Below, piece by piece: positions 26,301 to 37,675 of a stretch of DNA of 64,000 bases. Position 1 is the first letter of the stretch. The number at the start of each line of letters is the position of its first letter. Source of the stretch: Linum tenue (taxonomy: Eukaryota > Streptophyta > Magnoliopsida > Malpighiales > Linaceae). The notes beneath the pieces are model-generated. The model ran no database searches. It was given only the letters and a program-made list of their open reading frames with translations, and had not been told where the DNA came from. The stretch covers positions 66,093,676-66,157,675 of the forward strand of contig CAMGYJ010000006.1 of NCBI GenBank assembly GCA_946122785.1, written 5' to 3'. Position numbers and translations under genes: made by a program.

Positions 26301-27665
26301 TTTGCCCTGATGGTTCTCTTAAGCAGTTTAAGTCTCGGGTAGTGGCCCAAGGTTTTTGCCAGGAATACGGGATTGACTTCGAGGAGACCTTTGCCCCAGT
26401 TGCCAAGATGGCCACAGATCGTGCTCTCTTGGCTGTTGCGTCTGTTCGTGGATGGCCATTGTTTCAGCTTGATGTTAAGAATGCTTTTATGCATGGTGAG
26501 CTGAAGGAGACTGTTTACATGGAGCCACCTCCTGGTTATACCTATGGCGAGCCAGGGCAGGTGTGCTTACTTCGTCGTTCTCTCTATGGTCTAAAACAGG
26601 CTCCTCGGGCGTGGTTTGACAAGTTTCACTCCACTATTCTTGCGCTCGGCTTCGAACAAAGCCTTTATGACCCCTCTATGTTCACCCGCAGTTCTTCTCG
26701 TGGTCTTATGGTGCTCTTATTGTATGTTGATGACATGATTGTTACTGGTGATGATGACTTGGGGATATCTGATCTTACCAAAGGTCTCCATGCATCATTT
26801 AGTCTTAAGGAGCTTGGGTATGTTTCCTACTTTCTGGGCTTGGAGGTTAAGCGCCGGCGAGAAGGGATTCTCTTGTGCCAGAGTAAGTACATTGATGACT
26901 TGCTGGTGTCTTCCCGGTTTCGTGAGTGCTCCGCTGTTTCTAATCCCATGGAGCTCGGGTTGAAGCTTGGGCGCGAGTCTGGTGATCTCTTGCCCGATGG
27001 TGGTAAGCATTATCGTAGTGTTGTTGGGAGCCTCATCTATCTGACATCGACTCACCCTGATATTGCCTATGTCGTCCAGATAGTCAGTCGGTTTATGTCT
27101 GCTCCTCGTACGGATCATTTTGCGTTACTTGTAGGGCACTCGGGAGATCGGGTTGTTTCTTCCCTCGTCTGGTTCGCTTGCTCTTCAGGGGTTCTCTGAT
27201 TCTGACTATGTTGGGTGTATGGATACTCAACGTTCGACCACTGGTTGGTGTATTCGTGTTGGTGACTCTTTTATTTCCTGGCGTTGTAAGAAGCAGGACA
27301 GGGTGTCTAAATCTTCTACAGATGCTGAGTATCGTGCTATGTCCGATGTGGCTTCGGAAATGGTCTGGCTCCGGCGTTTGCTAGGTGACTTAGGAGTGAC
27401 TTATGAAATTCCTCTTCAACTTTATGTGGATAACACGAGCGCCATTCAGATTGCCACTAATCCGGTGCTTCATGATCGCACGAAGCATATCGAGGTTCAT
27501 CTCCATTACATACGAGACTTGGTTCGTGATGGGATTTTGCGTCTTTTCTACATCACCTCAGAAGATCAGATTGCAGATTTGTTAACCAAGTCGTTCTCGA
27601 CCAGTCGTCATTTTTATCTTTCTCGCAAATTGATGATGAGGGATCCTCATCAATTTGGGGGAGGC
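23315..27665 (+). pseudogene. Copia gag-pol remnant (protease and most of integrase deleted)
   Basis: Gag starts at the ATG at 23315 and has an in-frame stop near 23412. Its middle is split by the solo LTR at 24059-25398. Two CX2CX4HX4C zinc knuckles (CFHCHEKGHTKKYC, CHYCKKTGHIISAC) lie at about 25475-25575. Shortly after (from about 25700) the reading resumes in the integrase C-terminal end (CCFLGYSDIHKGYLCYD), so protease and the integrase catalytic core are gone. Reverse transcriptase follows (QLDVKNAFMHGEL, LYVDDMIV), then a frame break near 27130-27180, then RNase H (SKSSTDAEYRAMSD, YVDNTSAIQIA, TKHIEVHLHYIRD). Confidence 0.88.
24059..25398 (+). mobile_element. Solo LTR (1340 bp) nested in the Copia gag
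   Basis: The insert begins TGATAGACCGATAATTATAC and ends GAGTGAGTCA (TG...CA), with an exact 5-bp duplication ACGAT on both sides (24054-24058, 25399-25403). Removing it and one ACGAT restores continuity of the gag region. No internal retrotransposon domains are present, so a solo LTR is the simplest reading. The length suggests a Ty3/Gypsy-type LTR, but the strand and family are inferred. Confidence 0.75.
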
Positions 27666-27929
27666 TGTTGAGTAATGTATGGGCTTCGGCCCACTTTCCT
27701 AGTCTCGGGTGATCATTGTACGTGGACTAGGGGCTGCCGAGTTGTGGTCTAGGGTTTGGGACCCTAGTTTGTATATATATGTATGTAATTGAACCTGTTA
27801 GGGTTAAGCTGAATAATACGATATGATAGCTTCGGCCGTGGACTAGTCTCGTTCATACTGAACGGGGAAACCACGTAACTCTCGGTGTCGATTTACGTTT
27901 ACTGTTTCGATATTCTGTTCCGATCAACA
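27666..27929 (+). repeat. 3' LTR of the Copia element
   Basis: Begins TGTTGAGTAATG after a purine tract and ends CGATCAACA. It pairs with the LTR at 23037-23300. Confidence 0.92.
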
Positions 27930-27961
27930 CAATCCATAGTAGCTCGGGTGTTTAAGAATAA

Positions 27962-28292
27962 GGGGTCGTTTGGAACCTTTGATTTTGGAAATGATGTATT
28001 ACGAGAATGTGTATGTTAAAGATTATGTGTATACTAAGAATGTGTGGTTTTGAAAATTCATTGTTTGGAACTCATAAAAGAATGCATGGATTATAGTTTA
28101 AATGAATTGTGGATACTCAAATCTCACCAAAAAGATAAGATTATGAATACATCATTTTTTATATATTAGGAATACAACATATATTATGAATACATGTATT
28201 CTCTTATTACATCAAGTAAAAAAATGTTGTATTCTCAGGATACATGTATACCGAGAATACAACCTCTAAAATTGGAGGTTCCAAACAAGCCA
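27962..28292. mobile_element. Tourist/PIF-Harbinger MITE (331 bp, TAA TSD)
   Basis: The ends are GGGGTCGTTTGGAACC and, inverted, TGGCTTGTTTGGAACC, flanked by TAA (27959-27961, 28293-28295). The body is AT-rich and non-coding. It inserted into the decayed LINE. Confidence 0.7.
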
Positions 28293-28640
28293 TAAATATT
28301 ATTCTAATACTCACATTCTCCATGCTAGAATTAAAACAACCTAAGTTATGACTGGAGGAGTCTACAGGAGTTGGTCAGAGAAGAAACTCTTGGATAAAAA
28401 CTTAATAACGAATGGTTTTAATTTGGAAATATGGGGAGATAGTTGGATTCTTGATGCAGAATAGTCAGTACATTGTTTCGCACTCGGGGTAAAGGCAAGA
28501 GTGGCAGAGTTGATAGATCATGATACAAAGATATGGAAGCCACAAGCCCACAACCTACCCCAACTACATTAGTACATTTCAACACTACAGATAGAAGGCA
28601 GAATATGGGAATTCTATTCCAACAAATAAGGGTAAATGTG

Positions 28641-28937
28641 AAGTTTGGTGATGGTGTTTATTAAAATATGTCATGTTTAGTTACCGAAATAATCAATATT
28701 AATTTTGGTCACTCAAATTATTGAAACAGTCCATATTTGGTCACAATTCTTTGATTTTGCACGTTTAGGTAATATAAGTTTGAGCGAATAACAAAGAGGT
28801 CAATACGTCTACTTTCGTCCAAAACTCCGTTACTTTAGCCCATTTGACACGTCATTAAAAATATTAATAAAAAAATAATTGAATCATTCAAATTAACACG
28901 CACAACACTAACCAATTTAATCGCTAGGTTATGTCTT
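28641..28937. other. Intergenic DNA left of the young Copia element
   Basis: Non-coding, AT-rich. It resumes at 34086 after the Copia insertion. Confidence 0.4.
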
Positions 28938-29270
28938 TGTTAAATCGAGAATAAAACGAAAGAGACACGAGATTTTTACGTGGTATCCCTGACGATTTGT
29001 CAGGACTAATCCACGGGAGAGATCAGCCTCTCCAGCTCTGATATTATTACTTACTGCAAACTTGTACAATGGCCGTTTGGCCTACATCAACATTATATAG
29101 CTTTGGTTCTACTTGCCCTAGCTGTACACGAACAGGAGAAGAAGAAATCCTTGCCGTGCACGTACTGGCAACATTTGTTGCTTTGGGCTGGATTGACAAC
29201 TTGGGCTGCTGCTGCCCCTCTCGGCTGGACTGGATCACGGGCTTGGGCCACTGTTCCTCTCGTCCCAATA
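28938..29270 (-). repeat. 3' LTR of the young Copia element
   Basis: 333 bp, almost identical to the LTR at 33743-34085. A G-rich polypurine tract lies just inside it at about 29271-29280 on the - strand. Confidence 0.92.
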
Positions 29271-32200
29271 CGCCCCCGCAAGCTGGACGGTGAAGATCAC
29301 GAACGTGCAGCTTGGAGAGCAAAAACCGAAAACGATCGGCACCCAGCCCTTTGGTGAAAAGGTCAGCAATCTGATGCTCGGTGCTAACCTTCAGGGGAAG
29401 AATATCACCAGAGACAAACCGTTCACGCACGAAATAGCAATCCATCTCGACATGCTTCGTGCGTTCATGGAAAACCGGGTTGGCAGCAATGTGTAATGCA
29501 GCCTGGTTATCGCAGTAAAGGCGAGTAGGAGTTGACTGGGGGACGCCCAACTCTTGAAGCAACCAACGAAGCCAAATGAGTTCACTCACTGTACTAGCCA
29601 TGGAACGATACTCCGCCTCTGCAGACGATCGTGCAACAACCTTCTGACGCTTGGTCCGCCAAGAGATAGGTGCGGATCCAAGCGAGATATAGAAACCTGT
29701 AGTAGACCGACGAGTGGACTGGCAGCCACCCCAATCAGCATCACAGTGTGCAATAAGCTCAAGCGAATTCTTGGCAGGAAAATAGAGACCCTGACAAGGA
29801 GAGGTTTTTAAATACCGAAGGATACGCATAGCAGCATCCATGTGTGCTTGAGTAGGAGCATGAACGAAGCGACTAAGTATATTAACCCCATAGGCAATAT
29901 CTGGTCGCGACACAGTGAGATAAAGTAATCGCCCAACAAGACGGCGATAAGACGATCCATCCACGAGCTGAGCCGAAGTAGGCTTGGTGAGCTGGTGGTT
30001 TTGTTCAACCGGGAAGGCACTAGGGTGAGAACCAAAAACCCCCGCTTCTGTGAGGATATCCATGACGTACTTCCGTTGACTGACGATGAGTCCCGCAGGA
30101 GTACGGGCCACTTCAAGCCCTAAGAAGTAACGTAGAACTCCAAGGTCTTTGATGTTGAATTTCTGATCAAGAAACCTTTTGACATGATTGATAAAATCCA
30201 TATCATTTCCAGCAAGTATGACGTCATCAACGTAGATAAGAGCCGCAACAAACGTAGAGCCCTTCTTATAAATGAAGAGCGAATGATCTGCGGGTGAGGC
30301 ACGAAAACCGAGATCACCAAGAGAGACAGTGAATTTTTGGTACCAATTCCTGGATGCCTGACGTAGCCCATAAATTGACTTTTGCAAGCGACAAACACGA
30401 GAATCACCATCTACGGCAAAGCCAGGTGGGACTTTCATATAAACTTCCTCCGACAGATCACCATGGAGAAAAGCATTGTTGACGTCGAGTTGATGTAAAT
30501 ACCAACCCTGACTAACCGCCACTGCTAACAGACAACGAACCGTGACCAGCTTAGCTACTGGTGCAAATGTATCATGAAAGTCCACGCCCTCAATTTGCGT
30601 GTAACCCTTTGCGACCAACCGCGCCTTATATCGCTCAACAGATCCATCGGGATAATATTTGACTTTAAAAATCCATTTTGATTCAATGCAACGCTTACCT
30701 GGAGGAAGGTTCTCAAGCCGCCAAGTGCCATTGGCCATAAGTGCAGAAATCTCTTTGGCCATAGCTTCCCGCCAGCATGCATGTTGCATGGCCTCCTTGA
30801 ACGTACGAGGTTCTGGGATGCGATCAATCTTGGCTAGAAAAGCCTTATATTCTGGACTAACTCGTTCATAGGAGACGTGATGAGAGATGGGGTAGCGTAC
30901 ATGGGATGCCGAGGTCAAATCGGTCTCGTAATCAGCGAGATGACTGGGTGGGCGTTTACTGCACAACCCTCGTCCCAATGCAGGTTCGCTAGGCGCGGCA
31001 GGAACAGGAGTGGGACTTTGAGCAGTGAGAATGCCAGGGCTCGGGCAAGATGGAGTAACCTCACGTGGCGCTGGAAGTGGAGATGTATCACCAGGTGGAG
31101 AATCTTGCACCGAGGGACTGCTAACAAGTGCTGGGGAGGCAGGTGTCGCACTCGCACCATGGTCGCCCAAAACTTGTGGAGATTGGGAAACCAGTGGAGT
31201 AGAAAAGTCATCTCCTGAAGCTTCATGATTATCACATAATTCCATAGTCACCGATTGAGGAAGCCAATGGAACTCACGTGGATCTTGCGCATGAAATGGG
31301 AAGTAGTCCTCATGAAAAACCACATCACGAGAAACCTGTATCTTCCGTGAGAGTAAATCATAAAACCAGTATCCTTTCTGAGTTGCTGCGTATCCCAAGA
31401 AAACACCAGCACGCCCCCGGTCAGCAAATTTCGTGAGTCCCCCATGTGCATCTTTGGAGTACAAAAGACATCCAAACACCCGCAAGTGCGAGTAAGCTGC
31501 CGGCTTTCCAAACAAGATCTCATAGGGGGTTTTACCTGTTGCTGACGTAGGGATACGATTAATCAAATAAACTGCAGTGAGTATACACTCTCCCCCAAAA
31601 ACGGACTGGGAGACCTGCATGAAAGCGAAGTGCACGAGCGGTCTCCAGGATATGACGATGTTTGCGTTCAACAACGCCATTTTGTTGCGGAGTATCTGTG
31701 CAACTTGTTTGAAGTACTATTCCAGATCCTTCGTAATATTCTCTGAGTGACGAAGTTGCAAATTCCAAGCCATTATCTGCCTGAATACGACGAACTTTTA
31801 GACTGAACTGTGTTTGCACCATCTCACAAAACATAGTGATGTAACTAGCAACTTCTGACTTGAACTTCAAAAGATATACCCAAACACCACGACTGAAATC
31901 ATCGACAATGGTTAAGAAATAATGAGCTCCACTAGTGGAAGCCGTTTGATAACCACCCCATATGTCTACATGTATCAGCTCGAAACAACACGTAGTCTTA
32001 ATAGAACTGTGTGGAAAAGGAGTACGACTCTGCTTAGCGCGAAAACAAGAGTGACATGGATGTTTATTCTTGACTGCCGAAAAAGAGATAACAGAACTAA
32101 GTTGAGATAGCTTTTCCGAAGATAGATGTCCCAGCCGCGAATGCCACATCGACTCAGGGAGTTTGTGTCGACCATCTGCAGCAAGAGCCAACCGTTCTTG

Positions 32201-33682
32201 TTCACCAAACATCTTCAAGAAATAAAGTCCATCACGGAGAATCCCCCTCCCAATCACGTTCTTGGATTGTAAGTCCTGAAGAACACACATATCACGGAGG
32301 AAAATTATCGCGACATTATTATCCCTAGTTAGCCTGCTGACAGATAACAAATTACACTTGAATTCAGGCACGTGTAGTACGCGCTCCAACTTGATCTCTG
32401 AGTTCAACTGTATGGAACCAATACTCTTAACTGGGACATAATCTCCATTCGGAATTTTTACTGGCTGACTGCGTTCAGTAAACAACTTCGTACTAAACAT
32501 AGACTCATCTTTAGTAATATGCTCATTGCAGCCAGAATCTATTAACCATTCACAACTACCAAGGAACGTACCTGCCATGTGAGCAGCCGGATCATCCATT
32601 GCCTTGGACGAGCTGAAGAGTTTCCGAAGTTGTTCTAGTTGAGTAGGAGTGAAGCCAGTGACCTGACTGGCGTCGGTTTCAGCTGCGGAAGCTCTGGGGG
32701 CTCGCTCATCTTGAGAGCGTTTCTTCCTCTCACCCTTTTCAGGTTTGTCACTGCCGCTGCGAGCCGGGTAACCGATAATCTCATAACAAGTTGCTTTAAA
32801 ATGCCCAACTTTTCCACAGTGCGTACAAAGTGGCTTGCCGTCATTAGTTCTTGGCCCAGTTGGCCGATCTGCTCGATCATTCTTCTCCGATTTTTCACCT
32901 TTATCCATGGTGTTTTTGGCCGCAAAAGCAGCCGCTTCCGGAGACGGGCGCCTCTTTTGTGTGAGTAGTCGCTGCTGCTCATCTGTGGAGACAATGTCGT
33001 ATGCCTCACTCAAACTCGGTGAGGGCTTCATAGTCAATATCTGACTTCGAACAGTACCAAAACTTTCGTCCAAACCCATGAGAAAATCAAGGAGCAGAGA
33101 GGTGTCCTCCTTGGCGCGAATTCGAGCCTCCAAGTTACAAGTGCAATTGCCGCAGGTGCACTTTTCTTGAGGCGACATAGACTGCGCTTCTTCCCATATC
33201 GTACGAAGACGAGTGTAGAATGTGGACACTGAAAGTTTCTCTTGCCACAATCCGCTAAGCATGCGTCGGAGTTCATACCCGCGGGTGAGATTTCCTTGAC
33301 CAAAACGTTCTTTTAAATCAACCCACACTTCTCTCGCGGTTTTAGCGTACCGAACACTACTTCGCACCTCCTTGTCCATGGATATGCGAAGCCATCCCTT
33401 TACGACAGCATTGCAGCGAGTCCATGCCTTCAATTTCGGATCAGTCGCAGGTCACGGAATGCTTCCATCAACGAATCCGAACTTATTCTTGACTATCAAC
33501 GCATCCGTGACGTCAACCACCCAATCACCGTAATTCGATGACGTGAGTACATCCGATACAGGGAGTTGACCATTAATATCGGAAGGGTGCAAGAAATATT
33601 CAGAGGTTACATCAAAACCTTGACTCATCGAAAACTCTCCTTTCATATCTGAAGACCTTTTCGACGGATCTTCGTCACTCAT
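29047..33682 (-). pseudogene. Copia gag-pol polyprotein, two lesions
   Basis: Gag starts at the ATG at 33682 (MSDEDPSKRSSDMKGEF) and has one in-frame TGA at 33454-33452, after which the same frame continues. The zinc knuckle is CTHCGKVGHFKATC. The protease-like site WLIDSGCNEHIT, the integrase HCC-type region (HSCFRAK) and core (LIHVDIWG, QNGVVERKH) follow. A single-base shift in the G-run near 31589-31596 breaks integrase, and reading resumes as ECILTAVYLINRIPTS in the next frame. Reverse transcriptase (QLDVNNAFLHGDL, LIYVDDVIL) and RNase H (SRSSAEAEYRSMAS, YCDNQAALHIA, RTKHVEMDCYFVRE) are open to the stop at 29047, inside the LTR. Only two lesions over about 1500 codons fits recent arrival. 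The copy is not coding-competent as read, unless these are sequencing errors. Confidence 0.9.
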
Positions 33683-33742
33683 GATGACTGACGAACAGCA
33701 CAGCTAGAACGCGGATTCACCCAGACCTGGGCTCTGATACCA

Positions 33743-34085
33743 TGTTAAATCGAGAATAAAACGAAAGAGACACGAGATTTTTACGTGGTATCCCTGACGA
33801 TTTGTCAGGACTAATCCACCGGAGAGATCAGCCTCTCCAGCTCTGATATTATTACTTACTGCAAACTTGTACAATGGCTGTTTGGCCTACATCAACATTA
33901 TATAGCTTTGGTTCTACTTGCCCTAGCTGTACACGAACAGGAGAAGAAGAAATCCTTGCCGTGCACGTACTGGCAACATTTGTTGCTTTGGGCTGGATTG
34001 ACAACTTGGGCTGCTGCTGCCCCTCTCGGCTGGACTGGATCACACTGGATCACGGGCTTGGGCCGCTGTTCCTCTCGTCCCAATA
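33743..34085 (-). repeat. 5' LTR of the young Copia element
   Basis: 343 bp. It ends with TTTAACA on the - strand next to the primer-binding site and contains the extra 10-bp TGGATCACAC. Confidence 0.92.
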
Positions 34086-34351
34086 GTCTTCCAACAACTT
34101 TCTCCTTTCTAACGGATGATATAGCAATGTTTTCTTTTTCCATGTCTTCTAACGGATCAGTGCTTTATAGAAAGCTTTCAGTTTGTTTCTCGAGTTAATC
34201 CTGTGAGATTATGTTGATGATAATACTTGGACGGATCTTGATTAAGCATGACGGTTTAGACTTTAGAGCACCACTTCGACTGTTGCGTTTCGTCAATTTT
34301 TGCTCTTCTTTCGGGAGCTTTAGCTAGGGCTGTGTTTGTTTGTGTTTTAAG

Positions 34352-34533
34352 CATGGTCCATGAAATCGTACCGGAGATCGTATCGGGAAAGTCAGTGATA
34401 GAGTATTTTATGGTAAGACCGTGATTTAATCGTAGTTCAACCGTTATATCGGTAAATACCGTCTATCGGTTTAGCCTCCGATACTGGTATTTCATGGTTG
34501 AACCGCCGGTACGGTACGATTTCATGGACACTG
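34352..34533. mobile_element. Small hAT MITE (182 bp, 8-bp TSD)
   Basis: The ends CATGGTCCATGAAATCGTAC and, inverted, CAGTGTCCATGAAATCGTAC are flanked by the exact 8-bp duplication GTTTTAAG (34344-34351, 34534-34541). It lies about 125 bp beyond the stop codon of the CRAL-TRIO gene, possibly in its 3' untranslated region. Confidence 0.82.
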
Positions 34534-34659
34534 GTTTTAAGTTACAGAAAAAGCCTCCGACACTTTTCTTACAAGCAAACCTCTTTGCCTAACACCCAAG
34601 CTTTTTTTTATATGTACACAATGGCCGTTCTAGACCTTCAGTACATGAACAGTTGAACA

Positions 34660-35537
34660 CTAGGAAATGCAGCGCATGGAATACAAAGCCATGGGATTGT
34701 CCATGTTCGCTCCGGCGCAGTACGGCCTGGGGAAATCGCTCTCCATGCCGTAATCCAGCGTCGTCAGCGGCCGATACTCCAATTCTTCTTCGTGATCCTT
34801 GACGAACTCCGGCACCTCCATCTCCCCTTTCCTCACATACTCCCACATGAACTCCAGCCTGCTCACGTACTTCACCTTCCCGTACAATCTGCTCGCCGAC
34901 AACAACAAAGAGAAAGGGGGGAAAAACAGAGTGATTACCCAATTGCCAATTTACCAATTTACCATGCTCTGTTTCTTGTTCTACCCGACCGGTTAAAAAA
35001 ATTAAACGGATAACATATTTACCCGCCGGTGAAAATGAAGCGGCCGAAGGTGCCGAGGAAGATCCTGGCTTGGAGCCCCGGGTGCACGAAGTACACCGCC
35101 TGCAGATTCTCCTTCAGTGGGTCCGGCACGGCGTCGTAGAACGACCGGAGGGCAGAGATTCCGGGGAAATTCTCGCCCCGCTGAACTCCGGCGTGGAAAT
35201 ACACTACGGAGAACGGCTTCTCGCCTAGCTTGGGGAAAACAGAGTCCTCCAAATGCTTCTTCACCGCTTCACAGCTCACCATCCGAGCTGAATTCGCCAC
35301 ATACCCCAAAAAAATAAAATTTTGAAGGACAGAGCAAAAAAGCTTAAGGTCAGTGAACTGAAGAAACAGAGTAAGAATTTGGTTACCGAAAGCGGAATTA
35401 ACTTTACCGGGTAAGTATTTCCCGATGACGCGGAGCACTTTGTTGCCGCGCTTATCGCGGCCTTGAACTCTGAAGAGCTGGAGCTTGTCGAGGAGGCTTA
35501 TTTGGTCGGGGAAAGAGAGGGATAAAGAGGCAGCCAT
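34660..35537 (-). CDS. Small divergent CRAL-TRIO (Sec14-like) protein
   Basis: Three exons (35537-35408, 35287-35023, 34888-34660) join in frame and give 207 aa. Nearly the whole protein is one divergent CRAL-TRIO domain of the type also found in GDAP2 proteins: FRVQGRDKRGNKVLRVIGKY, FSVVYFHAGVQRGENFPGIS, FVHPGLQARIFLGTFGRFIF and LYGKVKYVSRLEFMWEYV. It ends LYSMRCIS. Short plant proteins annotated as SEC14 cytosolic factor family match in length and layout. The family fold can bind small lipids, but the ligand and job here are unknown. There is no signal peptide or membrane segment. Splice sites are GT-AG and the frame is intact. The neighbouring Copia insertion ends about 575 bp downstream. 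Confidence 0.9.
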
Positions 35538-37349
35538 TGCTGGACTCTGTTTTAACAGCAGTGGGAAGTTTCTTTTTTCTTTTACGTTATATCTTGAAAC
35601 TTTAATGCGAAGAGGGGAGATTTATATTAGGGGGAAGGGGGTGTTTTTGGTGAATTTGGGATTGTGAGAGGGGGTGGTGCGGAATTTTTAGAAAGTTGAG
35701 GGACGGGTTTGCAAATTTAAAGGGCAGACATATCTGGAAAGAAAAGAGGAGGGAGGTGGGAAAGAGAGAATATTCAGGGGAATCTTCGGTTTGTTTGGAT
35801 TGGGCCGAACCGCTGGCCGCTCGCCGCAGTAGCAGTTTCTGTGCTCTTTTGGTTTACTACTAGAGCTTACTTCCTTCTTACTCCTAGACCAAACCTGAAA
35901 CGTGTCCGGTGTGTTGTTTCCCTTCCCCGTAACGGTTGCAATATGAAAAAGGTAGTTTTTGAAAGTAGGTTTGCCTTTTGGGGAAAATATAAAAGAGTTA
36001 TGCGAATTAAAATGCGGTTGATTTCAGTAATTTGAGCTAATAAAAATATTTGTTGGACGCATTTTAAGTTGGATTCGTGTCATTTATCCTCATAAAGCTA
36101 TAATAAGGAAAATATAAAGAGTTTTGACTTTTGAGATTTAACGATTCTTACTTTAACCGGTATGCAAATTAAAATGCAGTTGATTTCAATAATTTAAGTT
36201 ATTAAAAATATTTGTTGGACGCATTTTGAGTTGGATTCGTGTCATTTAGCCCCATAAAGCTATAATGGGTCATGGGCTATCTACATAAAGATGGATATCT
36301 TCAAAGGAAGGAAAAGATAACAATACGACGCCTAGCAACGACCATACATCGTTCGTCTGCTCTAGTATGCAGCAGTACATGGTTTGTCGGAGATCGGCTC
36401 AAAAGGAGGAAACAAAGTGAGGATGCCCTCGACTATAAATAACAGAGAAGGTAGCCACAATCATATACGGTCTAATTCTCTATACCTTTTACCTTTCTAA
36501 AAAAACCACTTCAAACTTGATCGTGTCGAAGGTCTAATAGGTCTCAGCGGCCCCATGTTTGTGACTACGAAAGAAGTATGCATATGACTACGAAAGCCTA
36601 GGGTCAATGAGGAAGGGGAATCAAACTTCAACAAGAATCAAATATATGAAATCTGTAATTATGTTTCCATACACACCCCTTCAAATGAAGCGTAATCCAT
36701 TGACTTATTCTTCGATGAGGTCCAATATATCATTGCAATGAGTGAACATAATAATAACCGGAGTCATGAGAATTCTACAGTGGCAGAGCCAGCATTGCAA
36801 ACAACCACTGTCCTCTTTTTATAATATAAATATATAAATATTTAATTAAAAATAATTATATATGCATAATTCATTCATGATTAAAAATTACCGACTATAC
36901 AATCATTGTTTTTATAAACAACAACGAAGAGATTTCATATTGTGAAAGACATGCAAAAACATTCGTCGTCTACACTATTAAATAAGTTTTTTCAATGTAT
37001 CTCACTAAATTAGCATTAGCAAATTGGTCTCCAAATCGACTTGAAAACTTGTTCTTAATATAACTCAAGCTAAAAATGTTTTTTTTTTACATTTGCAGTT
37101 GTAATTCGTAGAATCAAAACTAGTGGAATTGTCGTTGTCGCTAAACAATTTCAGGGTTGTTGGGGAAAAATCGAATAGGCATAAGTAGAAAAGAGATCCG
37201 ACTAGGTCTCTATTGCAATTTAGAATTCGTTTATAGTATAATAAATTAATTTTATGTCAATTTATGAATAAGTAATGAGTTGTGTTGTAGTGACAAAAAT
37301 ACTCTAATACTACCTATAATCAAATATATGAAATCTATAATACTACTAG
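35538..37349. other. Upstream region of the CRAL-TRIO gene and intergenic DNA
   Basis: The first few hundred bases are leader and promoter of the - strand gene. The rest is AT-rich with no supported gene. A tandem duplication lies at 36000-36266. Near 36778 there is an orphan hAT-like end (CAGTGGCAGAGCCAG) whose partner I could not find. Confidence 0.45.
36000..36266. repeat. Two-copy tandem repeat (period about 162 bp)
   Basis: The block beginning ATGCGAATTAAAATGC at 36000 recurs as ATGCAAATTAAAATGC at 36162. Both contain AAAATATTTGTTGGACGCAT and GTTGGATTCGTGTCATTTA. About 105 bp of each unit is well conserved. Confidence 0.75.
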
Positions 37350-37442
37350 ATCACCTGACGTATAGTATACGCCTGACGTACATCAGTCATCACCATATAT
37401 GGGTCAGACTGGCGTACGTCAGACGTATACTATACGTCAGGA
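37350..37442. repeat. Near-perfect hairpin with 8-bp direct repeats
   Basis: Arms at 37354-37381 and 37414-37441 (28 nt, one mismatch) contain CCTGACGTATAGTATACG and its inverse, with a 32-nt loop. ACTACTAG occurs on both sides (37342-37349, 37443-37450), as for an 8-bp target duplication. A half copy of one arm recurs at about 37632-37664. Confidence 0.75.
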
Positions 37443-37675
37443 ACTACTAGTGAGATATCTCTATCTAGACCATGAATTAAATCGAGTTTGGGGTATGATA
37501 CTATACCCTAACCTCTAATGGATAAACCCCAGTCACCGATTTTCTAAACCCTAACCTGAAGTTTGATTTAATGAAAAACAAAAATTGACGGTTGAGATCG
37601 GCCGGAGCTCATCTAACTACACCTAACTGCTAGATCACCTGACGTATAGTATACACCTGACGTATATATATATAT

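Larger units (their letters stand above)
23037..27929 (+). mobile_element. Ty1/Copia LTR retrotransposon, internally deleted, with nested solo LTR
   Basis: Two 264-bp LTRs (23037-23300, 27666-27929) have TG...CA ends and differ at about eight sites (3%). A primer-binding site TGGTATCAGAGCC (initiator tRNA-Met type) directly follows the left LTR, and a purine tract (TTGGGGGAGG) precedes the right LTR. The flanking 5-mers are GAATC and CAATC, a target duplication with one mismatch; the host LINE reads on across it. Protease and the integrase core are missing and a solo LTR interrupts gag, so the element cannot be autonomous. Confidence 0.9.
21060..28640 (+). mobile_element. Decayed LINE remnant, split by four direct insertions
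   Basis: LINE fragments are found, in order, at about 21060-21126 (NEETWQALKGIG), 21418-21600 (KIPGANGMPALFFQK), 22569-23036 (RPISLC-like, KLEFSKAYDRVD, MMLRLGFDGRWVKLIMHC), 27935-27961 (ARVFKNK) and about 28296-28640 (WRSLQELV). The order and frame-to-frame homology show one former L1-type reverse transcriptase of about 1.1 kb, with many stops. Two hAT elements, one Copia element and one MITE account for the gaps. Outer ends are approximate. Confidence 0.75.
28938..34085 (-). mobile_element. Young Ty1/Copia LTR retrotransposon (5148 bp)
   Basis: LTRs at 28938-29270 (333 bp) and 33743-34085 (343 bp) differ by about three substitutions and one 10-bp insertion (a duplicated TGGATCACAC in the right copy). 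An exact 5-bp target duplication GTCTT flanks the element (28933-28937, 34086-34090). The initiator tRNA-Met primer-binding site lies next to the right LTR (33730-33742 on the - strand), which fixes transcription right to left. LTR ends on the coding strand are TATTGGG...TTTAACA, so the first dinucleotide is TA instead of TG. Near-identical LTRs mean a recent insertion. Confidence 0.93.

Noticed and set aside
36778..37200. hAT element starting CAGTGGCAGAGCCAG
   Set aside because: No matching inverted end or 8-bp duplication was found downstream. A similar orphan end near 7231 was left out for the same reason.
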